A stretch of DNA of 64,000 bases. Origin: Paenibacillus apiarius. GTDB taxonomy: Bacteria; Bacillota; Bacilli; Paenibacillales; Paenibacillaceae. This document shows, one piece after another, positions 34,232 to 43,301 of this stretch (position 1 is its first letter; each line of letters starts with the position of its first letter). The DNA lies in assembly GCF_017052585.1 (NCBI RefSeq), contig NZ_JAFFHZ010000001.1, positions 1 through 64,000 on the forward strand, read 5' to 3'. Under the pieces are notes generated by a model. It was given only the letters and a program-made list of their open reading frames with translations, had not been told where the DNA came from and ran no database searches. The translations under genes and the position numbers were made by a program.

Positions 34232-35470
34232 TTACGCATCGATCACTTTGCCATACGTGCCGCCGCCACCGGTTTGCAGCGCCAACTGCCCGCTGCGGGC
34301 CTTTACGATCAGTCCGGCCGTCTTTCCGCCTACTGTTTCCTCCAATTCCGCTGCCGTCGCTTGGTGGAGAATGGCCATCTCCGTGCCGAACCGCTCCAGC
34401 AGCTTCGCCAGCGACTTCGGACCTATCCCTGGAATGAACTCCAACGGCACCTGCATAACGTAAGGAGGTCGATGCGGGGGCACGAGAGACTGTTTCCGAT
34501 CTCCAATGTGCTGAATCCGGTCCCACACGCCCTGCACGAATCGGGTGCTGCCGCAAGACGCGCATGCCAGCTTCGGTTCCAGCGGCTTATCGCCAATCAT
34601 CTGACCGCAGTTGGCGCATGAGGTGCGGTGATATTTGCCTAGCCGGGGATTAAGGCCATAGTTGGCTAGAATACCGCGTCCAGCTTGGCAGCGCAGCGCC
34701 AGCGCCCATTCCTTGAAGGTTGGCGCAGCCAAGGTCAGCGCATTGTATTCCCGCGCGATTTTGCTTAAGGAATGCGCATCCGAATTCGTCAGCAGCGTGA
34801 AGCGATCCAGCTCCGAAATGCAGCCTGCCATGTCCGTATCCGCACTTAGGCCCAGCTCGACCGCATCGATCAATTCCAAATCCAGCACATCCGACATCCG
34901 ATCGGTGCAATTGCCGTAAACACTCTTATAAGGGGTGAATACATGCGCTGGAATGAAAATGCCGCCATGAGCCGCCGTCTGCTCCTGCAATGTGCGCCCG
35001 GATACGTATACCCGCTGCGAAGACAGGTTCATATTGGTCACATAAGGCGACAGCCATTTGGAAAAGTGCCGCATGGCGCTGAAACTCGGCATGAAGCACA
35101 GGACATGGGCCATTCCGTATCCTTCCTCCCGAATCTCCAATTCGGTACCGAGAAGCAGCGTCGTGCCTTTGTATGCAATTCCTCCGTCCGCCAGTTCCTC
35201 CATTTCGCCCCGATCGAGCAGATCGGCAATATCGTCTTGCACCCCGGGCGCGTGAGCGTCAATAATGCCGATAAGCTGAAGTCCTTTGCGTTCCGCCGCC
35301 TCCTTGGCAATCGCTTCGAAGGTCAGGCTGCGGCTGGCGCTTATTTTGACCGGCTGGTTGCGTGAAGTGCTGCCGATGTGAATATGGAAGTCCCCGTACA
35401 TGGTCACGAGCGGTGACGGCTCATGAAGTTCATGCAACGCTCTATCCTTCATCGGTTTCACTTCGGCCAT
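34232..35470 (-). CDS. Endonuclease-Q-like (YqxK) PHP-domain protein
   Basis: 412 residues from the ATG at 35470, overlapping the nudF stop by 13 bases. It has an N-terminal PHP metal site (YGDFHIHIGST, then GIIDAH, TLLLGTELEI, GIFIPAHVF, TNSDAHS), then a four-cysteine zinc finger (CANCGQ and CASCGS) and a helix-hairpin-helix (IPGIGPKSLAKLL). That order is the one of endonuclease Q, which nicks DNA 5' of deaminated or abasic bases. The gene corresponds by position to B. subtilis yqxK. EndoQ is common in some archaea and sporadic in bacteria, Bacillus pumilus being a known case. I am confident of the architecture, less so of the activity. Confidence 0.75.
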   Translation of the reverse strand: MAEVKPMKDRALHELHEPSPLVTMYGDFHIHIGSTSRNQPVKISASRSLTFEAIAKEAAERKGLQLIGIIDAHAPGVQDDIADLLDRGEMEELADGGIAYKGTTLLLGTELEIREEGYGMAHVLCFMPSFSAMRHFSKWLSPYVTNMNLSSQRVYVSGRTLQEQTAAHGGIFIPAHVFTPYKSVYGNCTDRMSDVLDLELIDAVELGLSADTDMAGCISELDRFTLLTNSDAHSLSKIAREYNALTLAAPTFKEWALALRCQAGRGILANYGLNPRLGKYHRTSCANCGQMIGDKPLEPKLACASCGSTRFVQGVWDRIQHIGDRKQSLVPPHRPPYVMQVPLEFIPGIGPKSLAKLLERFGTEMAILHQATAAELEETVGGKTAGLIVKARSGQLALQTGGGGTYGKVIDA

Positions 35471-36045
35471 TGTCCTGTTAGCTCGCGCAGATGCCACGCG
35501 TAGATGGCATTGATAGTCTTCGCGTCGCTTATGCTCCCTTCACGCATCGCCGCATACGCTTCTTCTAGCGTCATGGCGCCCACTTCAAGAAATTCGTCCT
35601 CGTCTGTATGGGCTTCGCCGGGTACCAGCTCTTCCGCGGCATAGAGATGAATGATCTCATCCGCGAAGCCTGGGGACGTATAGAACGATCCGAGCGGAAT
35701 GAGCGCCTGTGCCCGGAAGCCCGTCTCTTCCTCGAGTTCGCGGCGTGCTGCCGCTTCAGGCAGTTCTCCCGGATCGAGCTTCCCTGCAGGTATCTCTACC
35801 TGACTGCGGCCCATTGGCTTGCGGTATTGCTCAACAACCAGCATGCGGTTATCCTTCAGCGCCAATACCGCAACGGCACCTGGATGACGCACGATTTCAC
35901 GGGTTGCCGTCGACCCATCGGGCAGGCTAACGGTATCCACCTGCAGCGAAATGATGTTCCCGTCAAATATCTTTTTTGTTTCCAGCGTAACTTCCTCGAA
36001 TTTCTGGCCATTCGGCTGCTTGCTTTCTTTCTTCGAGCCCGTCAT
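35458..36045 (-). CDS. nudF: ADP-ribose pyrophosphatase (NUDIX)
   Basis: 195 residues. The full NUDIX box is present (GKLDPGELPEAAARRELEEE-TG), preceded by VEQYRKPMGRSQVEIPAG, and followed by the YTSPGFADE stretch typical of ADP-ribose hydrolases. It converts ADP-ribose to AMP and ribose-5-phosphate. It is first of a nudF-yqxK pair leading into spoIIM. Confidence 0.9.
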   Translation of the reverse strand: MTGSKKESKQPNGQKFEEVTLETKKIFDGNIISLQVDTVSLPDGSTATREIVRHPGAVAVLALKDNRMLVVEQYRKPMGRSQVEIPAGKLDPGELPEAAARRELEEETGFRAQALIPLGSFYTSPGFADEIIHLYAAEELVPGEAHTDEDEFLEVGAMTLEEAYAAMREGSISDAKTINAIYAWHLRELTGQWPK

Positions 36046-36139
36046 TAGTCAGCCACTCCTTTTTATACATAAATCCGTTCTTCGGAACATACCCATTATA
36101 CCAAAACGGCTTGTCCGATATGAAATGAGGAACGGCAAC

Positions 36140-36295
36140 ATGAAACAATATGTTTCCAAGCATGATTTATTGTTTGTGGGAAAAGGCTATGAAATTACTG
36201 CGGAGCTGCGACGGTTGCTAATACGAGACGGCCAGTCTTCCCTCCTTTCTCATACATTGCAGAAGCAAGCGGCACGCGTTGACAAGAAAAAGTAA
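36140..36295 (+). CDS. Small basic protein of unknown function
   Basis: 51 residues from the ATG at 36140, with GAGG about nine bases upstream; an ATG at 36125 is an alternative. It is basic and helix-prone (YEITAELRRLLIRDG, C-terminal VDKKK), without membrane segment. It is divergent from nudF and ends 90 bases before the uxuA terminator. Codon pattern looks coding; the family is not recognised. Confidence 0.5.
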   Translation: MKQYVSKHDLLFVGKGYEITAELRRLLIRDGQSSLLSHTLQKQAARVDKKK

Positions 36296-36381
36296 CAGCT
36301 CCTCCTCTGTGAAAACGTCTGTGAAAATGTCACTTTAACCGGGCTATGAAAATGCCGCTTGTTTGAATGGAGACCAAAAAA

Positions 36382-36428
36382 AGCTTGGGCAGGGAGCGTC
36401 CATGATAGGGCTTCTCTCTGTCCAAGCT
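36382..36428 (-). terminator. Rho-independent terminator of the uronate operon
   Basis: AGCTTGG(G/A)CAG pairs across a 20-base loop with CTGTCCAAGCT, and a run of seven T follows on the minus strand. Confidence 0.75.
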
Positions 36429-36436
36429 CAACATGC

Positions 36437-37507
36437 TTATCGTGAGGAAACAGCCGCTTCCAGCTTGCGGGATTTCGTGATCGCTTCCCACAATCCGTTC
36501 AAATAGACGGCGCCAAGAGCGCGATCATACAGTCCATAGCCCGGACGCCCGGTCTCCCCCCAGATCATCCGGCCGTGATCGGAACGAAGCGGGCCCTCAT
36601 AGCGGATATCGGCGAGCGCGCACATGACCTCGGCCATGTCTACCGAGCCTTCTTCCGACAAATGCGCCGTCTCCATGAAGGAATGATGCCCCGTTACTTT
36701 CACATTGCGCGCATGCACGAAGTGAATCCGGCCCTCGCTGCCCATTCTGCGAATCATGCCCGGCAGATCGTTATCCGGATCGGAACCAAGCGAACCCGTG
36801 CAGAAGCAAATCCCGTGTGAAGGACCATTATGCAATGCCAGATAACGTTCGAACTGCGCTTCCGTCCCGAGAATGCGCGGCAGTCCGAATATCGGCCATG
36901 GCGGATCGTCCGGGTGCACGGCCATCCTTATCCCAAGCTCATCGGCAAGCGGCATAATCTCGCCAACGAAGTACGCGATGTTGGCCCAGTAATCCTCTTC
37001 ATTCAACTCATGATACTGCGCAAACAGCTGTTCCAGCTCGCCATCCTTGTAGCTCGTATCCCACCCCGGAAGACGCAGCTTGCCGGTTGCCGGATCCATT
37101 TGCGTCACGACCTCATCTTCATATATGAGCGTGGTCGAGCCGTCAGCCAGCGGGAAATCGAGCCGGGAACGCGTCCAATCGAACACCGGCATCACATTAT
37201 AGCATACGATCCCGACTCCAGCCTGCGCGAGATTCCGTAACGTTTCCTTGTAATTGTCAATATAGCGTTCCCGCGTCGGCAGCCCCAGCTTAATATGTTC
37301 ATGCACCGGCACGCTCTCGATTACGCTCAGCTTCAATCCGTGTCCTTCAATGGTATGCTTCAGTTCTGTGATGCGTTCGAGGCTCCACGCTTCTCCTACA
37401 GGAACATCGTAAATAGCCGTTACGATGCCCTTCATGCCAGGAATTTGCCGGACATATTCCAGCTTGACAGGGTCCTCTTCCCCATACCAGCGAAACGTTA
37501 ATTCCAT
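36437..37507 (-). CDS. uxuA: Mannonate dehydratase
   Basis: 356 residues from the ATG at 37507, the conserved start MELTFRWYGEEDPV. It removes water from D-mannonate to give 2-keto-3-deoxy-D-gluconate. Family motifs: TAIYDVPVGE, MAVHPDDPPWPIFGLPRIL (metal histidine), HGICFCTGSLGSDPDND and the HVRNV-like HARNVKVTG. It is the last gene of the operon. Confidence 0.93.
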   Translation of the reverse strand: MELTFRWYGEEDPVKLEYVRQIPGMKGIVTAIYDVPVGEAWSLERITELKHTIEGHGLKLSVIESVPVHEHIKLGLPTRERYIDNYKETLRNLAQAGVGIVCYNVMPVFDWTRSRLDFPLADGSTTLIYEDEVVTQMDPATGKLRLPGWDTSYKDGELEQLFAQYHELNEEDYWANIAYFVGEIMPLADELGIRMAVHPDDPPWPIFGLPRILGTEAQFERYLALHNGPSHGICFCTGSLGSDPDNDLPGMIRRMGSEGRIHFVHARNVKVTGHHSFMETAHLSEEGSVDMAEVMCALADIRYEGPLRSDHGRMIWGETGRPGYGLYDRALGAVYLNGLWEAITKSRKLEAAVSSR

Positions 37508-37538
37508 AAGTGCCCCAACCTCCCGGAAAATGAAGTCA

Positions 37539-38612
37539 TTATTCGACACGCACCGCTTGGGCTTGAGCGATCAATGCGCATTCGGCGGCCTTAAAAGCAT
37601 GCTGCTGCGTCATCGCGCGTTCCGTTCGTTCCAAGCAGTCCAGAATGAGCTGGCCGAAGAACGGGAATCCGACCTTCCCTGCGGTCTGTATATAATATTC
37701 GCCTTCATGGTTCACCATGTAGACATGGTCGGTCGTATTGGAGCGGGCAATATCAATATATTTGCGCAGTTCGATATAACCCTCCGTCCCTAAAATAATC
37801 GTGCGGCCGTCCCCCCACGTTCCTAGCCCGTCTGGCGTAAACCAATCCACGCGGAAATAGTTGGTCGCCCCGTTGTCCCCCACGAGCGTCGCGTCCCCGA
37901 AGTCTTCCAGCTCCGGATACCGCTTGTTGGCATAGTTCGCCACTTTGCTGTGCAGGACACGGGCATCCCGGCATCCCGCGAAGTGCAAAAATTGTTCGAC
38001 CTGATGACTGCCGATGTCGCATAGAATGCCGCCATATTTCTCTCTGTCGAAAAACCATCCCGGGCGCGATGGCGCGTTCAACCGATGCGGGCCGGTGCCC
38101 ATCACTTGAATGACGCGGCCGATTGCTCCTTCCTCAATCAATTGTCCGGCATATACGGCACTTTCCACATGCAGCCGCTCACTGTAATACACCATATACT
38201 TTTGCGCCGTGCGCTTTACCTTCTGCCTCGCCGAATCCAATTGCTCCAGCGTGGTGAACGGAGTCTTGTCGGTAAAATAATCCTTGCCGTGATCCATCGC
38301 CCGCAGCCCCAAGGCGCAGCGCTCGGATGGAACCGCGGCGGCGGCAACGAGCTTCACCTCGCTGTCCTCCAGTATTTCGGCCTCGGAGCGGGCCGGACGG
38401 ACGGAAGGATAGGTATTGACGAATGCCTCCACCTTGGCCGGGTCCGGGTCGTACACCCACTTTAGCGTTCCGCCCGCCTCGATAAGTCCGTTGCACATCC
38501 CGTATATATGCCCGTGTTCCAGTGCCATCGCTGCAAATACGAATTGTCCGGCTTCACATACCGGATTCGGCTTGCCTTGCGGAGCATAGCGCATTCCGTC
38601 TTGTCGGTTCAT
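37539..38612 (-). CDS. Gfo/Idh/MocA-family oxidoreductase
   Basis: 357 residues; GGAGG at the right distance before the ATG. NAD(P)-dependent sugar oxidoreductase fold with a Rossmann half (AAMALEHGHIYGMCNGLIEAG, VYDPDP) and the lysine of the EKP position appearing as KDYFTDKTPF. C-terminal half is the alpha/beta dimer domain with GGILCDIGSHQVEQFLHF. The classical GxGxxG is replaced by a histidine-rich loop, as in several family members acting on keto-glycosides. It likely oxidises a hydroxyl of a sugar or sugar acid; the exact substrate is not visible. Confidence 0.8.
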   Translation of the reverse strand: MNRQDGMRYAPQGKPNPVCEAGQFVFAAMALEHGHIYGMCNGLIEAGGTLKWVYDPDPAKVEAFVNTYPSVRPARSEAEILEDSEVKLVAAAAVPSERCALGLRAMDHGKDYFTDKTPFTTLEQLDSARQKVKRTAQKYMVYYSERLHVESAVYAGQLIEEGAIGRVIQVMGTGPHRLNAPSRPGWFFDREKYGGILCDIGSHQVEQFLHFAGCRDARVLHSKVANYANKRYPELEDFGDATLVGDNGATNYFRVDWFTPDGLGTWGDGRTIILGTEGYIELRKYIDIARSNTTDHVYMVNHEGEYYIQTAGKVGFPFFGQLILDCLERTERAMTQQHAFKAAECALIAQAQAVRVE

Positions 38613-38636
38613 TTAGGTTGGCCTCCATCCATATGC

Positions 38637-39500
38637 TTATGTCGCCGGCGAGACCGTCTGCTTCGATAATTCATTCATCCAGCTCACGAAATGCTGAATC
38701 ATCTGCACGGAGCTTCGCGTCCCGCTGAAGTCCTCCACACCGCAAAAGCCGTCATATCGTACCGCTTGCAAATCTGACATCACTTGCGGCCAACGGACGA
38801 AGCCTTCCTCAGGCGGCGACCAGACCAGCTTCGGTCCAGAATCGTCCCGTTCCGGAGAGACATCGGCATTTTTGACATGCACATGAGCCAAGTATGACCC
38901 TAAAATTTCCAGTCCCATCCGATGGTTCTCATAGCCTTCAAAGACCATGTTGCCCGGATCGAATAGCACGCCGATATCTTGCGGGTCAAAATGCGATACT
39001 AACCGATACGCAGCGCTGGCACTGGCCGCTATCGTTCCATGATGGGTCTCGACCAAACCTTTCACTTCATATTTCCGCAGCAGCGGAATCAACCGCTCCA
39101 TATATTTCACTTGCTCGTCATAGAGCTCGTTATAGGACTTCGAACGATTGTAGCCGTGAACGCCGATGCGCATCATCGGGGCGCCGAGCGCATGCGCAAT
39201 GCGCAGCACCTGCTCCGCCGCATCCATGTCCCCGACCTTCAAATAAGGCATGACTGCTGTATTGGCAAGCTCATGATCATCCATTTCTGTGCGCAGCGAT
39301 TGCAAGAGTGAAATGTCAACATTCGGTTCAATGGTGCACTGATGATTTCCCCAAAATGAAAACGGCTTGCCTTTGTTTTCAGGCGCGATCGTGCAGCAGC
39401 GCCATTCGATGCCGCTCAGACCCGCTTCTTTTGCAATTGGAAGTAGTTCAAATACAGAAATGTCGGGTACCGCAACCGTAAATAATGACCATTTCATCAT
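38637..39500 (-). CDS. Sugar phosphate isomerase/epimerase family protein (AP endonuclease 2 fold)
   Basis: 287 residues with AGGAGG six bases before the start. TIM-barrel fold with the metal ligands of this family (GLVETHHG, VLFDPGNMVF, LAHVHVKNADVS, GVEDFSG). Members isomerise or epimerise sugars, and some cleave 3-keto-glycosides by elimination. Next to two Gfo/Idh/MocA enzymes, a role in the same oxidative pathway is inferred. Confidence 0.75.
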   Translation of the reverse strand: MMKWSLFTVAVPDISVFELLPIAKEAGLSGIEWRCCTIAPENKGKPFSFWGNHQCTIEPNVDISLLQSLRTEMDDHELANTAVMPYLKVGDMDAAEQVLRIAHALGAPMMRIGVHGYNRSKSYNELYDEQVKYMERLIPLLRKYEVKGLVETHHGTIAASASAAYRLVSHFDPQDIGVLFDPGNMVFEGYENHRMGLEILGSYLAHVHVKNADVSPERDDSGPKLVWSPPEEGFVRWPQVMSDLQAVRYDGFCGVEDFSGTRSSVQMIQHFVSWMNELSKQTVSPAT

Positions 39501-39538
39501 GTTAGCCTCCTATATTCAGTGAACGATTTCGTCACGAC

Positions 39539-40309
39539 CTAAATTGTCATAGCCCCGAAGCCTCCGTCTACCCGCACAAGAGATCCGGTTACGAAGCTCG
39601 AAGCGCGCTCCGATGCCAGCCAGACGACGGCTCCTTGCAGCTCATCCGGATCGCCGAAGCGTCCCATCGGCGTATGCTTCATAATGGATTGAACACGCTC
39701 CGGCGCCAGGATGGCGCGGTTCTGCTCCGCCGGGAAAAAACCGGGAATAATCGCGTTGACGCGGACACCATGCGGCGCAAACTCGCGTGCCAGATATTGC
39801 GTCATATTGTTAATCGCCGCTTTGGACATCGAATACGAAAATACTTTGGATAACGGCGGATCAGACGATACCGAAGAAATGAGAATGATGGAACCGCCAA
39901 AGCCGCTTTCCGTCATCGATTGCCCGAACAGCTGGCAGCTGCGGACCGCTCCTTTCACATTCACATTCATGATGTGTTCCCATTCTTCCATCGCAATATC
40001 AAAGAAAGGTGTTGCGCTGTTCACGCCTGGGCAATAGAGCAAAATATCGACGCGCCCGTAGTGCTCCATGATCTCGCGATGAACTCGCTTTATGTCCGAC
40101 TCGAGCGTGACGTCTCCCAGAAACGGCTGCGCATCCCCGCCCAGATCCGCGAGCCGCTTCACCGTTTGCTGAGTGGTATCGGCATTGCGGCCAACGATAG
40201 CCGTTCTGGCGCCGTGGGCAATAAGCCCTTCCGCCATGGCGCGCCCCAGTGTGCTGTTGCCGCCCAAGAGCACCGCAGTCTTGCCCCGCAAGTCAAAAAG
40301 TGGCGACAT
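39539..40309 (-). CDS. uxuB: Short-chain dehydrogenase, probable D-mannonate oxidoreductase
   Basis: 256 residues, classical SDR: GGNSTLGRAMAEGL (cofactor loop), NVNVKGAVR, serine in LISSVSSD, and YSMSK (catalytic Y and K). With uxuA in the same operon the expected reaction is D-fructuronate to D-mannonate, the role of the Bacillus SDR-type enzyme (YjmF), as opposed to the long-chain UxuB of E. coli. The assignment rests on context. Confidence 0.75.
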   Translation of the reverse strand: MSPLFDLRGKTAVLLGGNSTLGRAMAEGLIAHGARTAIVGRNADTTQQTVKRLADLGGDAQPFLGDVTLESDIKRVHREIMEHYGRVDILLYCPGVNSATPFFDIAMEEWEHIMNVNVKGAVRSCQLFGQSMTESGFGGSIILISSVSSDPPLSKVFSYSMSKAAINNMTQYLAREFAPHGVRVNAIIPGFFPAEQNRAILAPERVQSIMKHTPMGRFGDPDELQGAVVWLASERASSFVTGSLVRVDGGFGAMTI

Positions 40310-40326
40310 GCCTCCCCCTCCTTAAA

Positions 40327-41592
40327 TCAAACTTTTCGTTCCCTGCCGGCAAACTTCCAGAACTGGCCGTTGAATAATTCGTCGACGTCTCGTTCGATAT
40401 GGTTCCGTTCCACCTGCCATCCTTCCCGCTGCAGCCGGATATACTTATCCGCCAGCGCTTCCGCGATAATCATTCTGGAATGGCCCCATTTGGCAATGAG
40501 CTGCTCCAGCACCCGGCAGTCGGAATGCTGGGGAACGAATGATGTTCCGAGCAGCTCGATCCGAAGCCGGGTCATCTCCTCAATCATGGACTCGATATGC
40601 AGGAACCACCAGCAGCCGAACGGCAGCACATTGCGGAATTTACGCGCCAGCACCGCCAGCTCATGCTGGTTCTCGCGCGCCAGCATCGTGACCATGAACC
40701 GGTTGGCCGGATGCCGCGCCAACAGCCGTTCCAGCGCATTGATATCCGCATGCTCGCTGCGGTCCCCTGCCAGCAGGAGCGCCGGATTCACCTGCCGCTT
40801 CACTCCAATCATAAGCGCAAGCGGTACGTTTAGCTCCTTGCATACGGGAAGAATCGCTTCTTCCAACACCGCGGTGCCGCAATCGTCCGCCGGATATTCG
40901 AATGTTCCTGGCACAGAAGCGGCAATGTACAGGGCATCCATGCGCCGTGCCCAATCCCGGAGGAAGCGTCTCGTCTCTTCCAGCTGGCTGTCCCTGTTCG
41001 CTGCCGTCCACTGCTCCGTTACCGCATAACCTTGAGCACTCATTCCGCTGCTGGCGAATGCCCAATCAAGCAGCAGCGAGTCTATCCGGAGCGCTGCGCC
41101 GAACCGCCCATCGGAGACGCCTGCCTGGGACCACACCGGATGCTCCAACACGTCGAACGGATCGTTGGTCATGACGATATATCGCACATTGGCGATGCCC
41201 AGCACATCATCGACATGCTCAGTCAGCTTCCGGCTGCGCCACGCTTCCCGCAGTTTTTCGATGTCTTTGGACAGAATCGGCATGCCGAGACGGTTACAGA
41301 CGCCTACAACCGCCTGCGCCGCTTCGCTTATCGGCGTCCGCTCTACAAATAGCGTCTGAAACACGTGATTGGCTTGCTCCTGCTTCGACCATGACCAGAA
41401 CGTATCCGTGTCCACAACGGAGTGCCGGAACATTTCAGCAATCAAATAGTGATATGTTAGGAGCTCGTCAATACCCCATAACAGTAAAGAACCAAAATCA
41501 GCCGAATAAAGATGAGTGTGCATATCCGTAACCGGACATTGCTGCACCACTTCATGCGTCAGCCTTCTCAAGTCTTCTTCTTGGGCGAGCAA
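40327..41592 (-). CDS. Glucuronate isomerase-family protein (amidohydrolase fold)
   Basis: 421 residues. Metal-binding HxH at 25-27 (VTDMHTHLYS) and the uronate isomerase signature RNVLPFGCWWFL near 325-340, followed by MTRLRIELLG. It should convert D-glucuronate to D-fructuronate, feeding the SDR and UxuA. It is somewhat shorter than typical UxaC (about 465-470 residues), so a variant specificity is possible. Confidence 0.75.
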   Translation of the reverse strand: MLAQEEDLRRLTHEVVQQCPVTDMHTHLYSADFGSLLLWGIDELLTYHYLIAEMFRHSVVDTDTFWSWSKQEQANHVFQTLFVERTPISEAAQAVVGVCNRLGMPILSKDIEKLREAWRSRKLTEHVDDVLGIANVRYIVMTNDPFDVLEHPVWSQAGVSDGRFGAALRIDSLLLDWAFASSGMSAQGYAVTEQWTAANRDSQLEETRRFLRDWARRMDALYIAASVPGTFEYPADDCGTAVLEEAILPVCKELNVPLALMIGVKRQVNPALLLAGDRSEHADINALERLLARHPANRFMVTMLARENQHELAVLARKFRNVLPFGCWWFLHIESMIEEMTRLRIELLGTSFVPQHSDCRVLEQLIAKWGHSRMIIAEALADKYIRLQREGWQVERNHIERDVDELFNGQFWKFAGRERKV

Positions 41593-41644
41593 AGCGGCAC
41601 CGTCCTTTCGATGAAGGTGTCATCTTGGCGAAAATGACAATCCA

Positions 41645-42823
41645 TTATGACCCGAATGTACTGCTCATATCGGCTGCGATTGCATCATAAGAGTTGGACG
41701 AATCGGCCTGATATCTCGATTGCTTGATTCGCTGCTGCAGCTCGCTATAGAACATATCCTCGTCGATGGGCAGCGATACCCAATTATCCGTCCACGTGGA
41801 CAGCAGCATCGCATTCGAGAGCATCAAGCCATGGATGCCCTCCTCTCCAGGCGCGAGCAGCGGCGTTCCTTTCTGAATCGCATCAATCCAATTCTGAGTT
41901 ATGCCGCGATGGGCGCCGCCTTGGCCGTGGATCGGAATGTCGCATTTCCAGCATTCCGGCTGGCCGAATACGCCTTTGAATTCCTTGTTGAATTCAGGCT
42001 CCGGCGTGCGGAGTCTCCAGAAGGTCATCCGGTCATCTTCAATTACGATCTTGCCGCGGTCGCCCGTTATTTCAAACCGGTTCGTTCCCGGCGCTTCCCC
42101 AGTCGTCGTGACGAACACGCCACTCGCGCCGTTTTCGTATTCAACATATGCCGTAACGTCATCCTCCACCTCGATGTCGCGATACCGGCCGAAGCGGCAG
42201 AACGCGCGCATGCGAACCGGCATTATGCCAATCGTCCATTGCCATAGATCCAGCTGATGCGGATCCTGATTAATGAGGACGCCGCCGCCTTCTCCGGCCC
42301 ACGTCGCGCGCCATCCGCCCGAGTCATAGTAGCTTTGCGACCGATACCAATTCGTTATAATCCAATTTGTGCGGCGTATTTCACCGAGTTCTCCGCTTTG
42401 AACCAATTCGCGCAGCTTCCGATACAGCGGATTGGTTCGTTGATTGTACATAATGCCGAATACTTTCCCGCTCGCTTTGGCCGCTTCATTCATTTCACGC
42501 ACTTGCTTCGTATAGACACCAGCCGGTTTCTCGATAAGCACATGCAGGCCATGCTGAAAAGCATGGATTGCCGATGCCGGATGATGATAATGCGGTGTGC
42601 AGATAAGGACCGCGTCGACGAGACCCGATGAGAACAGTTCGCCCTCTTGCTCGTAAAACGCAACTTGATCCCCCAAGCTTTCCATAGCCCACGCCCGCTT
42701 CGACGGTATCGCGTCGCATACCGCTGCAAGAGTGGCCCCTTCCACCTGTCCGGCTGCCAAATACGCTGCATGCGCTGCTCCCATATTGCCTAATCCAATA
42801 ATTCCAACTCGAACCTTTTGCAT
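41645..42823 (-). CDS. Gfo/Idh/MocA-family oxidoreductase
   Basis: 392 residues. Full N-terminal Rossmann motif GIIGLGNMGAAHAAYL, then ICTPHYHHPASAIHA and the HVLIEKPAGVY catalytic lysine segment. The C-terminal half has GGGVLINQDPHQLDLWQW with the catalytic histidine. It is first of the six-gene operon and likely oxidises a glycoside or uronic acid. It is not closely similar to the second such enzyme in the operon. Confidence 0.85.
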   Translation of the reverse strand: MQKVRVGIIGLGNMGAAHAAYLAAGQVEGATLAAVCDAIPSKRAWAMESLGDQVAFYEQEGELFSSGLVDAVLICTPHYHHPASAIHAFQHGLHVLIEKPAGVYTKQVREMNEAAKASGKVFGIMYNQRTNPLYRKLRELVQSGELGEIRRTNWIITNWYRSQSYYDSGGWRATWAGEGGGVLINQDPHQLDLWQWTIGIMPVRMRAFCRFGRYRDIEVEDDVTAYVEYENGASGVFVTTTGEAPGTNRFEITGDRGKIVIEDDRMTFWRLRTPEPEFNKEFKGVFGQPECWKCDIPIHGQGGAHRGITQNWIDAIQKGTPLLAPGEEGIHGLMLSNAMLLSTWTDNWVSLPIDEDMFYSELQQRIKQSRYQADSSNSYDAIAADMSSTFGS

Positions 42824-42896
42824 GCTTCTGCCTCCTTGAACGGCTGTCCTGATTCTCTTAAGGATGGAACTTGACTGTAGAATATCATCAATAAGG

Positions 42897-42910
42897 TGCG
42901 AACGCTTACA
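42897..42910 (-). promoter_or_regulatory. Catabolite-responsive element (cre) before the uronate operon
   Basis: Minus strand TGTAAGCGTTCGCA matches the CcpA consensus TGWAANCGNTNWCA at all but one position. It lies 74 bases upstream of the first gene, so repression in the presence of preferred sugars is expected. Confidence 0.7.
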
Positions 42911-43184
42911 TTGAATTGCGCCTTTTAAATATCTATTTAACTCTGATTGGCTTTTCCCCTCTTCCGGTAGGGGCGTGCCACAAAGTCCTTTTGTCCACTA
43001 TCCCGACTGTTCAGAGTTTCAACTCAGCCTCGCTTCAAAAATATACCTTGCATTCCATTTCACAAATGATTTTGGCGTAATCTGAGTCATTGGCAGAATA
43101 GGCAAAAGAGCTCATTATGACAAGGAGGGGCCGCCCCTCGCTCTTGCATCAAGTATAAACAGAAGCGCTGCCGAGCTTATAAAA
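42911..43184. other. Non-coding spacer upstream of the uronate operon
   Basis: No supported gene. The promoter of the minus-strand operon must lie at the left end near the cre site; its hexamers are unclear. A small GC inverted repeat (GAGGGG with CCCCTC) lies about 43125-43139. Confidence 0.4.
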
Positions 43185-43210
43185 AAAGAACTGGCTCGCG
43201 CCAGTTCTTT
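43185..43210 (-). terminator. Rho-independent terminator
   Basis: A perfect 11-bp stem (AAAGAACTGGC with GCCAGTTCTTT) with A/T runs on both sides. It lies 90 bases after the minus-strand gene ending at 43302. Confidence 0.75.
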
Positions 43211-43301
43211 TATATCATCTGCTGAATTAGCATTATACGTTGCCCTTTTCCGTCTTCGTGCTGCCGAATGCCTTGTCCATCTCAGAACATAAAAATAAGT
43301 G

